Assembly: GCA_002455335.1 (NCBI GenBank)
Contig: DKKP01000135.1
Location: forward strand, 1-5,145
Origin: Anaerolineales bacterium UBA6663
Lineage (GTDB): Bacteria; Chloroflexota; Anaerolineae; Anaerolineales; UBA6663
Length of the DNA: 5,145 bases
Direction of reading: 5' to 3'
Below are positions 1 through 5,145 of the stretch, piece after piece; position 1 is the stretch's first letter, and each line of letters begins with the position of its first letter. Below the pieces are notes generated by a model, which saw only the letters and a program-made list of their open reading frames with translations, had not been told where the DNA came from and searched no databases. Both the position numbers and the translations under genes were made by a program.

Positions 1-24
1 TTTCAGTGTGATTGGAAGTCCGGC

Positions 25-828
25 TCAGTCGACGATCAGGCGATAACCGACGCCACGGACGTTGAGGACATGGCGCGGGTTGCCGGGATCGGGCTCGAGC
101 GAGTCGCGCAGCTCATGGATGTGCCACTTGGCCAGCTCCTGCGCCTCGCGTCGATCGGTCTGGTAGCCCTGCGCCTCGGTCACCAGGGTCTGGTAGTCGA
201 CCACATCCGGCGAGTGCCTCGTGAGCACGACCAGATAATCGAAGGCCGCCGGCGGCAGCTGCACTTCGCGCTCGCCAAAGGTCGTACGCCGCGCCTGCAG
301 ATCGACGATCAGGCCGCCGCGCTTGAGGAAGCGATCGCTAACCGGCACCTGAACGACCTTGTCGGCGGCGATCACGCTCGGGTCGCCCTCGAGCCGGCGC
401 AATTCGTCTTGCAGGTTCGTGATCTGGCTGTTCAGCTCACGCCGTCGGCGCTCGAGCGACTGGCGCTTGAGCAACGCCTCGGTCCGCGAGAGCAGGGCCT
501 CGGGGTTGAGCGGCTTGAGCAGATAATCTGTGGCACCCAGCCGCATCGCCTCGACTGCGGTCTCGAGCGACGCATGCGCCGTGAAGAGCACGACCGGCAT
601 CGCCTGGCCGAACTTCTGGATCTCGCGCAGCACCTCGAGCCCGTTCATCTCGGGGAGATGGATGTCGAGGTACACAAGGTCGTATTTCGAGTTGCCCAGA
701 CGTTGAAGCGCCTCGGGGCCATTGGCCGCCGCGGTCACCTCGGCCCCGGCTGACCTCAAGATCCGGGTCAGCGTTTGGCGCAGGCTGTTTTCATCTTCGA
801 TCAGAAGTACGCGTCCAGAAATCGTCAT
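25..828 (-). CDS. Two-component response regulator, receiver plus OmpR/PhoB-type winged helix
   Basis: This is a 267-residue cytoplasmic transcription factor, expected to be phosphorylated by the kinase encoded just upstream. The receiver domain spans about residues 5-120. The acidic pair E11/D12, phospho-acceptor D55 (in 'LDIHLPEMNG'), T83 and K105-P106 are all present, so it should be competent for phosphorylation. Residues about 119-147 are rich in Leu, Arg and Glu and look like a coiled-coil linker. A winged-helix DNA-binding domain of OmpR/PhoB type follows at about 165-267, ending in the typical 'VRGVGYRLIVD'. The receiver resembles NtrC-type receivers ('FTAHASLETAVEAMRLGATDYLLKP'), yet there is no AAA+ domain. 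The ATG start is well supported by GAGGTGA four nt... upstream on the minus strand (832-838, three-nt gap 829-831). Target genes cannot be inferred. I am confident of the family and less so of any specific role. Confidence 0.96.
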   Translation of the reverse strand: MTISGRVLLIEDENSLRQTLTRILRSAGAEVTAAANGPEALQRLGNSKYDLVYLDIHLPEMNGLEVLREIQKFGQAMPVVLFTAHASLETAVEAMRLGATDYLLKPLNPEALLSRTEALLKRQSLERRRRELNSQITNLQDELRRLEGDPSVIAADKVVQVPVSDRFLKRGGLIVDLQARRTTFGEREVQLPPAAFDYLVVLTRHSPDVVDYQTLVTEAQGYQTDRREAQELAKWHIHELRDSLEPDPGNPRHVLNVRGVGYRLIVD

Positions 829-831
829 AAC

Positions 832-838
832 TCACCTC
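832..838 (-). promoter_or_regulatory. Shine-Dalgarno site of the response regulator gene
   Basis: On the minus strand this reads GAGGTGA, a seven-base match to the 16S rRNA 3' end, three nt before the ATG at 828. The gap is short but the match is long. The site lies in the 33-nt gap after the kinase stop codon, which fits translation of the regulator as a separate cistron of the same mRNA. A small 4-bp hairpin (CGGC/GCCG, 841-852) sits just upstream and does not cover it. Confidence 0.7.
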
Positions 839-861
839 ACCGGCCTGAGCCGTCATCAGCG

Positions 862-3129
862 TTACTGTTCATCCATGCAAGTGTCGGGCCAGAGTTGGTC
901 TTGGTTAGCGCCCCCTTCAGCCCTGTCCAAACGTCCCGTCCCGACCGCCGGAAGCCAGACCCTGAAGGTGCTGCCCCGACCCAGCTCGCTCTCGACCTCT
1001 ACTCGGCCGCTGTGGCGCTGGATGATCTCGTACGTTATGAACAATCCTAAACCGGTCCCGCCCTCTTTTTTCGTAAAAAACGGGTCAAAGATTGACGGAA
1101 TGTCGTCGGGGTTGATGCCGCTGCCACTGTCGCCGATCGCGGTCATCACCTCACCCGAAGCGACGTTGAAGCCGGTCTCGATCCGCAGCTGGCCGCCGTC
1201 GGGCATCGCCTCGACCGCGTTGAGACACAGGTTGAGCAGCACCTGTTTGACCTGATCGCGGATGACGAGCATCCGTGGCAGGGTCGGGTCGGGCTCGAAG
1301 GCAAAGGCGATGTTACGATGGCGCAGATGAGTGCCGATCAGGCGGTGGATCTCCTCGACCAGTGCGTTCATCGACTCGAACTTGAACTGCTCGGCGCTGG
1401 CCGGGCGATAGGTCTCGCGCAGCCGGCTGATCAGGTCGGCCATGCGGTCGGCCTCGGTCAACGCCACCTGCAGATCTTCGCGCGCCTGCGGGCCAAGCGT
1501 GTTCTCCTCGCGCACCAGGAAGAGCGAGTTTTGGATCGCCTGGAGCGGATTGTTCAGCTCATGCGCCACCGAGGCCACAAGCCGACCCATCGCCGCGAGC
1601 TTCTCGGTCTGGACAAGACGGGTGCGCATCGATTGCTCGTAATGCAACGATTTGCCGAGGTCCGCATACAGCCTGGCGTTCTGCACCGCCAGGGCGGCCG
1701 GCCCGAGGAACAGACCGACGCGCGCGGCGTCGCGCGCCGTATAGAAGCCGGGTTGGGTCTTCTCGAGCGTGAAGAACGCCACCACCCCGTCGCGGCTGGT
1801 GACGATCGGCGCGCCAAGCCACGAACGGGTCAGTGCCGAGGCAAGCTCGGGAGCCCAGTCGGGATCGGCATAGACGTCGGCCACGGTCACCGGCAGGCCG
1901 GTGGCGACCAGATCGCGCAGCATCGGCACCCGCTGGATCTCGAGCGGCACCAGATGGCGCGGCATCTCACCGTCGCTGGCGTAAAGGTACTCGGCGCCGC
2001 GCAGCTGCACCGTGCGCGCGTGACCGTGCTCGACGAGCATCAGGCGCACGACGTCGTAGGGCACAAGCCGCGCGATCTGCTCGAGCAGCCGTTCGAGCAC
2101 GACTTCAAGGTCGAGCGTCGAGCTCAGGATGACACCGATCTCGCCGAGCACCTCGGCCTCCTGCCGCGCCGTGCTCTCGGCGGCCAGCAGACGCGCGTTC
2201 TCGATCGCCAGCGCCGCCTGGATGCCAAAGGCCTTGAGCAAGCGCACGTCGTCGTCGCGAAAGGCCTCGACGGCGTCGCTCAGCACGCTGATCGTGCCAA
2301 GCCTCCGCTGCTTCGACTGCACAGGAGCCACAAGAAGCGACCGGATCGTCGGCACCCGTCCCAGTGTGAGATACCGCGGATCGCTGCGGATATCGCCGAT
2401 GTTGATCGGCACGCCCTCGCTCATCACGCGGCCGGCGACGCCCTCGCCGGGGCGCATCGCAATCTCCGAACGCCCGGCTTTGTCGTAGCCGGCGACGGCG
2501 GCCGAGCGCAGCGCCGAGCCGCCCTCGTCGATAAGGTGGATCACGGCGCGCTCGGCCTTGGGGATGATCTGGCGCGCCGCATCGACGATCATGCGCAGGA
2601 TGTCGTCGAGATTATGCGTCTCGTTGAGCGCCTGGCTGATCACGGCCAGCGCTTCGGATTCTTGCAGGTGGCGTTCGACCTGGGCCTGGATCTGCTTACG
2701 CGACGTGATGTCTTCCACAACGCCAGCGATCTCGCCCAGCCGACCCTCGGCATCGCGGACGGCCGCGGCGCTGACGCTGACCCACAAACTCCGTTCGTCC
2801 GCCGCGCGCCACACCGCTTCGTGACCGCTCACGGAGCCTTTGTGCAGAAGATCGCGCTCCAATCGCGCATACAGATCCGGCAGCGCGTATAGCTGGTGAG
2901 GCAGGTCAGGCGTCTGCTCGAGAAGCTCTGCCGGGGACGAATAACCCAGCATACGCGCCAGCGCGGGATTGACGCCGGTCAGGCGTCCACCGGGTTGCGC
3001 GTTGAAAACACCCTGCGGGGCAATGTCGATCAGCGCCCCAAGCGGCGGCGGTGCAACAGCCTGGGGCGGTTCTGGCGTCAGTTCAGTCAGGGGCGTGGCA
3101 GAAATGTCCATAACCTCGGCAACGAGCAT
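862..3129 (-). CDS. Soluble PAS-GAF-GAF sensor histidine kinase
   Basis: This is a 755-residue hybrid-free sensor kinase with no membrane segment, so sensing should be cytoplasmic. Domains in order: a Pro/Ala-rich N-terminus (about 12-30); PAS with its C-terminal cap (about 30-143, ending 'VVEDITSRKQ'); GAF1 (about 160-315); GAF2 (about 325-488); a dimerisation/phospho-acceptor helix pair with H523 in 'VAHELNNPLQAI'; and an HATPase_c domain (about 615-728). The ATPase boxes are intact: N box with N637 ('LLNLCLNAVEAM'), G1 'GDSGSGI' with D667, F box 'FDPFFTKK' and G2 'GTGLGL' (691-696). Neither GAF contains cysteine, which argues against a covalently bound bilin. I also see no clear cyclic-nucleotide NKxxxF motif, so the ligand is unknown. 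ATG at 3129 follows an in-frame TAG five codons upstream. A second ATG at 3111 (residue 7) is possible, and neither has a well-spaced Shine-Dalgarno. The regulator follows after 33 nt and is the likely partner. Confidence 0.95.
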   Translation of the reverse strand: MLVAEVMDISATPLTELTPEPPQAVAPPPLGALIDIAPQGVFNAQPGGRLTGVNPALARMLGYSSPAELLEQTPDLPHQLYALPDLYARLERDLLHKGSVSGHEAVWRAADERSLWVSVSAAAVRDAEGRLGEIAGVVEDITSRKQIQAQVERHLQESEALAVISQALNETHNLDDILRMIVDAARQIIPKAERAVIHLIDEGGSALRSAAVAGYDKAGRSEIAMRPGEGVAGRVMSEGVPINIGDIRSDPRYLTLGRVPTIRSLLVAPVQSKQRRLGTISVLSDAVEAFRDDDVRLLKAFGIQAALAIENARLLAAESTARQEAEVLGEIGVILSSTLDLEVVLERLLEQIARLVPYDVVRLMLVEHGHARTVQLRGAEYLYASDGEMPRHLVPLEIQRVPMLRDLVATGLPVTVADVYADPDWAPELASALTRSWLGAPIVTSRDGVVAFFTLEKTQPGFYTARDAARVGLFLGPAALAVQNARLYADLGKSLHYEQSMRTRLVQTEKLAAMGRLVASVAHELNNPLQAIQNSLFLVREENTLGPQAREDLQVALTEADRMADLISRLRETYRPASAEQFKFESMNALVEEIHRLIGTHLRHRNIAFAFEPDPTLPRMLVIRDQVKQVLLNLCLNAVEAMPDGGQLRIETGFNVASGEVMTAIGDSGSGINPDDIPSIFDPFFTKKEGGTGLGLFITYEIIQRHSGRVEVESELGRGSTFRVWLPAVGTGRLDRAEGGANQDQLWPDTCMDEQ

Positions 3130-3144
3130 GACCCCGGGCGGCTA

Positions 3145-3173
3145 ATTTGCGTACGGCTCTCAGGCCGCGACAA
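3145..3173 (-). promoter_or_regulatory. Weak candidate promoter for the kinase-regulator pair
   Basis: On the minus strand TTGTCG (3168-3173) matches a sigma-70 -35 box at four of six bases. It is followed after exactly 17 nt by GCAAAT (3145-3150), which matches the -10 box at three of six. If used, the leader before the kinase ATG would be only about ten nt, which would fit the lack of a good Shine-Dalgarno. The match is poor and could be chance; readthrough from the amidase gene is the alternative. Confidence 0.2.
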
Positions 3174-3181
3174 CTGGCCTG
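3161..3181. repeat. Inverted repeat CAGGCC-N9-GGCCTG upstream of the kinase gene
   Basis: The perfect 6-bp arms lie at 3161-3166 and 3176-3181, with a 9-nt spacer. It lies in the non-coding gap between the amidase stop and the kinase start, and its spacer overlaps the candidate -35 box. It could be a dimeric regulator's operator or a small RNA hairpin. There is no T-run on either side, so it is not an intrinsic terminator. The repeat is seen directly; the operator role is inference. Confidence 0.4.
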
Positions 3182-3198
3182 TCTTGCCCCCGGGTACA

Positions 3199-3217
3199 TG
3201 ATCCGTGCCGCGGATCA
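3199..3217 (-). other. Hairpin over the amidase stop codon, terminator-like but without a U-tract
   Basis: TGATCCG (3199-3205) and CGGATCA (3211-3217) form a perfect 7-bp stem with a 5-nt loop. The right arm includes the amidase stop codon (TCA on plus, TGA on minus, 3215-3217). In the amidase mRNA this would be a stable 3'-end hairpin. No run of T follows on the minus strand, so it may pause polymerase or block 3' exonucleases rather than terminate. It would allow some readthrough into the kinase gene. Confidence 0.4.
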
Positions 3218-3997
3218 GGGGGTCGGAGCCTGTACGGGTTCACCGCGGGCGTAGCAGATCACGCCATCGATGATCCCTTGCGCCACCCGCTCGGGCTGCC
3301 CGGTCAGAATGGCGCGATCGAGAAACAGGAAGCCGGTCTCGATGATCGCGGCCGGCGTCTCCCCGTTGATTTCGTAGAACGAGTGATACTCGGTCATGTC
3401 GCGCGTTACGGTGTCCTGGTGGTAGGTGAGGCCCGTCGCGCTCTGGTAGCGATCGGTCAGACAGGCCACAAGCTGCGACGACTTCTCCCGTGCGCCCGTC
3501 TCGAGCGCGCCTGCCACCTTGAAGCCGGTCGCCGTCGGGCCGTAATCTTCACAAGAGTCGTTGTGGATCGAGATCAGCGCCACAGCGCGCAAGCCCTCGA
3601 GCCGTTTGTCGAACTCATCGAGCAGTTCGACGCGGAAGCCATTGGCCTCCAACCCTGCCTTGACCCGGATCGCGATATCGAGGTTAACGGCCGCCTCGGT
3701 CAGGCCATCTGGACAGACCGCGCCGGCGTCGTTGCCCTTATGTCCGGAGACAAGGCCCACAAGGGGTTGGTCGGCGACGGCCGTTGGCGCGGCAGTCGGC
3801 GTCGGCGCTGCGGCGACCGGGCTCTCGCCCGGCATATCGAGCGCGGCCGCAATCTGGCCCCAGAGTTCCGCGGGCGAAAACTGCCCGGGTGTCCAGATCG
3901 TAAAGACCGTGGCCAGAGCCATGCCGACCAGGACCACGCCAGCGAAGTGCCGCAAGGATTGCGTGAGAAGCGAAGAGCTTGAAGAATTGCGCTGCAT
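3215..3997 (-). CDS. Membrane-anchored N-acetylmuramoyl-L-alanine amidase (Amidase_3)
   Basis: This zinc peptidoglycan hydrolase is expected to cut the bond between N-acetylmuramic acid and L-alanine outside the membrane. From the chosen ATG it is 260 residues. A basic/Ser-rich N-terminus (2-16) leads into one hydrophobic segment (about 17-35), then a spacer rich in Ala, Pro and Thr (about 55-78), then the catalytic domain (about 79-253). The zinc ligands appear as H86 ('VSGHKG'), E101 ('GLTEAAVN') and H145 ('SIHND'), with catalytic E220 in 'AAIIETGFL'. The domain is compact: the usual 'LTR..D' loop is replaced by 'LLDEFDKRLEG'. The hydrophobic segment lacks an obvious signal-peptidase site, so a membrane anchor is likelier than secretion. 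The ATG at 3997 has AGGA nine nt upstream (4007-4010). A GTG at 4024 would add nine residues but has no Shine-Dalgarno. The kinase gene lies downstream in the same orientation after 85 nt (3130-3214). Confidence 0.9.
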   Translation of the reverse strand: MQRNSSSSSLLTQSLRHFAGVVLVGMALATVFTIWTPGQFSPAELWGQIAAALDMPGESPVAAAPTPTAAPTAVADQPLVGLVSGHKGNDAGAVCPDGLTEAAVNLDIAIRVKAGLEANGFRVELLDEFDKRLEGLRAVALISIHNDSCEDYGPTATGFKVAGALETGAREKSSQLVACLTDRYQSATGLTYHQDTVTRDMTEYHSFYEINGETPAAIIETGFLFLDRAILTGQPERVAQGIIDGVICYARGEPVQAPTP

Positions 3998-4006
3998 GGG
4001 AACGTA

Positions 4007-4010
4007 TCCT
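4007..4010 (-). promoter_or_regulatory. Shine-Dalgarno site that favours the ATG start of the amidase
   Basis: On the minus strand AGGA lies nine nt before the ATG at 3997. The in-frame GTG at 4024 has only AAG directly against it and no usable site. This is the reason for the shorter amidase model. The match is only four bases, so the choice is moderate; the catalytic domain is unaffected either way. Confidence 0.45.
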
Positions 4011-4041
4011 ACACGTGCGGGCACCTTACGGCAAGTAAAGG

Positions 4042-4074
4042 ACGCCCAAACAATTGGGCGTTAATGGTTTTTTT
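4042..4074 (+). terminator. Hairpin with downstream T7 tract, plus-strand terminator-like
   Basis: ACGCCCAA (4042-4049) and TTGGGCGT (4054-4061) form a perfect 8-bp stem with the 4-nt loop ACAA; a G-U pair (4041/4062) can extend it. Seven T residues follow at 4068-4074. The six-nt gap between stem and T-run is longer than in strong intrinsic terminators. It points rightward, yet the annotated gene to its left is on the opposite strand. It may therefore end antisense transcription coming through the amidase gene, insulate the UspA gene, or be an operator palindrome for the amidase promoter. Confidence 0.45.
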
Positions 4075-4269
4075 AGCCCAAGCGCCCGACACGGCTTCAC
4101 GTTCGCGAACAACGCAGACAAACCCATCCTCAGGGCGCTTTTTGGCCGTCGATCGGGCTGACAAACGTCATGCCGTTGCGAGAGCGCGGCAGGGATGATG
4201 ACATCCGTTACTGATGAGGCTACCCCGCGCCGCACTAAAGTTTCTCCACATGTTATGGCGCCTGGGCGC

Positions 4270-4276
4270 GGGAGGA
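4270..4276 (+). promoter_or_regulatory. Strong Shine-Dalgarno site of the first UspA gene
   Basis: GGGAGGA ends seven nt before the ATG at 4284, close to ideal in sequence and spacing. It fixes the start codon and suggests efficient translation. Confidence 0.8.
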
Positions 4277-4283
4277 CGGCGCA

Positions 4284-4730
4284 ATGCTGGGAATGATCCT
4301 TGTCCCCCTGGATGGCTCTGACGCTGCCGAGCGCGCCTTGCCGATCGCCCGCAGCCTGGCCGAGAAGTACTCGGCCCAACTGGTTTTAATCCGCGCCGTC
4401 ATGCCGGAGCGGCTGGCGGCGGTCTCGTCGCTGACCTCGAGCCACTTCAAGACCTACGAGCAGGAGATCCAAAAAGATCAGGCGGTCGCCGACCGTTATC
4501 TCGAGCACGTCGCTCAGCGGCTGAGCGGTCAGGGCCTGACGGTGCGCACCCGGGCCGTTGTCGGCTCTGCCGCAGGCGTGATCTGCAGCATCGCGCAATC
4601 AGATCCCATCGACCTGATCGTCATGTCGACGCATGGCCGCACCGGCGCGCGCCGCCTGATCTATGGCAGCGTGGTGGATGCTGTGCTGCGCGCGGCGCAT
4701 GTGCCCGTGATGCTCGTACCGGCGCGTTGA
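4284..4730 (+). CDS. Universal stress protein, UspA family, nucleotide-binding type
   Basis: This 148-residue single-domain cytoplasmic protein is full length for the family (about 140-160). The N-terminal strand and loop 'MILVPLDGSDAAERAL' carries D10, which in ATP-binding members lies in the nucleotide pocket. The C-terminal part contains 'VMSTHGRTGARRLIYGSV', which fits the family's G-x2-G-x9-G-S/T ATP-binding pattern except that the first Gly is Ser: S115, G118, G128, S129. That substitution is common in bacterial members, so ATP binding is likely but not certain. Family members usually dimerise and are induced by starvation, oxidative stress or low oxygen. It is transcribed away from the amidase and converges with a second UspA gene. 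The start is set by an excellent Shine-Dalgarno. I see no partner gene in the same direction within the window. Confidence 0.95.
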   Translation: MLGMILVPLDGSDAAERALPIARSLAEKYSAQLVLIRAVMPERLAAVSSLTSSHFKTYEQEIQKDQAVADRYLEHVAQRLSGQGLTVRTRAVVGSAAGVICSIAQSDPIDLIVMSTHGRTGARRLIYGSVVDAVLRAAHVPVMLVPAR

Positions 4731-4746
4731 GACGAAGACCCATGCG

Positions 4747-4789
4747 CGAGGGCCCGCCGACCGAGTGACACCTCGGCCGCGGGCCCTCG
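4747..4789. terminator. Strong hairpin between convergent UspA genes, probable bidirectional terminator
   Basis: CGAGGGCCCGC (4747-4757) and GCGGGCCCTCG (4779-4789) are perfect 11-bp inverted repeats. Inside, CCGAG (4761-4765) and CTCGG (4772-4776) form a second 5-bp stem with a 6-nt loop, so the whole 43 nt folds into one long rod. It lies 16 nt after one stop codon and 19 nt before the other, exactly where a shared terminator is expected. Neither strand has a clear U-tract, so it may work as a U-poor terminator or as a barrier to 3' exonucleases. Confidence 0.65.
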
Positions 4790-4808
4790 TTGCTCTGACG
4801 AAGGGGCG

Positions 4809-5145
4809 TCAGGCCGCCGCACGGAACACAAGCATGGAGTGATGCGAACCCCGGAGGACCTTGTCGGCGACGCTGCCGTAAAGCCAGCGCGAGACACCCG
4901 TCCGGCCGTGTGTCGACATCGCGATCAGATCGATGTTGTGGATGTCGGTATACCGGAGGATCGCCTCAGCCGGGGCCTCGGGCACCACCACGGAGTGCAT
5001 CGCCACGCGCGGACGTGTGTGTGTGCGCTCCGTGAAGTCGAGATAGTCTTGCGCCTCGCGGATCAACTCCTCGGTGTAGCGCTGGCCAAGCCCTCGCTCG
5101 GCATCGTTCAACGTCTCGATGTCGGTCAGCGGGAGCGGCTGGACT
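4809..5145 (-). CDS. Universal stress protein, UspA family (5' end outside the window)
   Basis: The frame is open to the right edge of the window, so the N-terminus is missing; 111 residues up to the TGA at 4809 are visible. The TTG at 5111 is probably an internal Leu, because the upstream codons ('PLPLTDIET') continue in frame and a UspA protein needs a further N-terminal strand with its Asp. The end carries 'AMSTHGRTGVSRWLYGSVADKVLR', giving S-x2-G-x9-G-S, the ATP-binding pattern with Ser for the first Gly, as in the neighbouring UspA. The final strand reads 'SHHSMLVF' where many relatives have 'PVLVV'. The two neighbours share the 'IDLI.MSTHGRTG' and 'YGSV.D.VLR' blocks but differ elsewhere, so they look like separate paralogues rather than a recent duplication. 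Confidence 0.92.
   Translation of the reverse strand, partial: VQPLPLTDIETLNDAERGLGQRYTEELIREAQDYLDFTERTHTRPRVAMHSVVVPEAPAEAILRYTDIHNIDLIAMSTHGRTGVSRWLYGSVADKVLRGSHHSMLVFRAAA

Larger units (their letters stand above)
3998..4283. other. Divergent intergenic region between amidase and UspA genes
   Basis: These 286 nt hold no convincing gene. They should contain the promoters of both divergent genes, but I find no strong sigma-70 pair on either strand. Visible elements are the 8-bp hairpin with T7 tract (4042-4074), three copies of GCCCAA in direct, inverted and direct order (4044-4049, 4054-4059, 4076-4081), and a small inverted repeat GGATG-ATGA-CATCC (4193-4206). The stretch 4240-4256 is locally AT-richer and includes TGTTAT (4251-4256), a possible -10 box for the UspA gene without a recognisable -35 box. 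Confidence 0.5.

Noticed and set aside
1..24. Possible regulator terminator or downstream gene at the left edge.
   Set aside because: Only 24 nt are visible beyond the regulator stop codon, with no hairpin or coding start that can be supported.
841..852. Hairpin CGGC-CTGA-GCCG between kinase and regulator genes.
   Set aside because: The stem is only four bp with no T-run, and such short GC palindromes are common at this base composition. A terminator here is unlikely between two cistrons 33 nt apart.
1318..2892. A 524-codon open frame on the plus strand opposite the kinase gene.
   Set aside because: It lies wholly inside the kinase coding region, which has intact domains and motifs. Its translation is rich in Arg, His, Leu and Ala with no recognisable domain, as expected from the antisense frame of a GC-rich gene.
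3278..4064. Two long plus-strand frames (3278-3982 and 3561-4064) opposite the amidase, the second ending just before the T7 tract.
   Set aside because: They overlap a well-supported amidase gene and have no family signature. The nearby terminator-like hairpin makes antisense RNA conceivable, but not a protein gene.
4258..4269. GCGC-CTGG-GCGC mini-hairpin just before the UspA Shine-Dalgarno site.
   Set aside because: It has four bp only and does not cover the ribosome site; no alternative pairing partner for the Shine-Dalgarno was found nearby.
4026..4379. A 117-codon minus-strand frame running from within the UspA gene across the intergenic region.
   Set aside because: It would overlap the start and Shine-Dalgarno of a clear UspA gene. 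Its translation has no recognisable domain and I see no ribosome site for it.
5109..5111. TTG as the start of the second UspA gene.
   Set aside because: The reading frame continues upstream without a stop to the window edge, and a UspA protein starting here would lack its first strand and pocket aspartate.

Overview
This 5.1 kb, GC-rich window looks like ordinary chromosomal DNA from an environmental bacterium. I see no mobile element, CRISPR array, tRNA or rRNA. Several traits suggest a member of the Chloroflexota: a soluble PAS-GAF-GAF histidine kinase, an OmpR-type regulator with a long coiled-coil linker, a membrane-anchored Amidase_3 protein carrying 'VCPDG' and 'SIHNDSC' signatures, and UspA proteins beginning 'ILVPLDGS'. 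That assignment is inference from protein style only.

Layout, left to right. Positions 25-828 (minus) encode a response regulator. It lies 33 nt downstream of its probable partner, a 755-residue multi-sensor histidine kinase at 862-3129 (minus). After an 85-nt gap holding several inverted repeats comes an N-acetylmuramoyl-L-alanine amidase at 3215-3997 (minus; an alternative GTG start lies at 4024). Transcription of this block therefore runs amidase, then kinase, then regulator. A gene-free stretch of about 286 nt (3998-4283) holds a hairpin/T-tract element and repeated GCCCAA motifs. It separates the amidase from a divergent UspA-family gene at 4284-4730 (plus). That gene converges on a second UspA-family gene, 4809-5145 (minus), whose 5' end is cut off by the window edge. 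A strong 11-bp hairpin sits between the two stop codons.

How the parts may work together: kinase and regulator form a complete two-component system, with an input side that is cytoplasmic (no membrane segment) and an OmpR/PhoB-type DNA-binding output. The signal and target genes cannot be read from the sequence. The amidase is an exported, membrane-tethered cell-wall hydrolase and may or may not share a transcript with the system. The two UspA proteins are nucleotide-binding-type stress proteins. The mix suggests a stress and envelope-response neighbourhood, but no undescribed system is evident. The most interesting unexplained signals are in the non-coding gaps.
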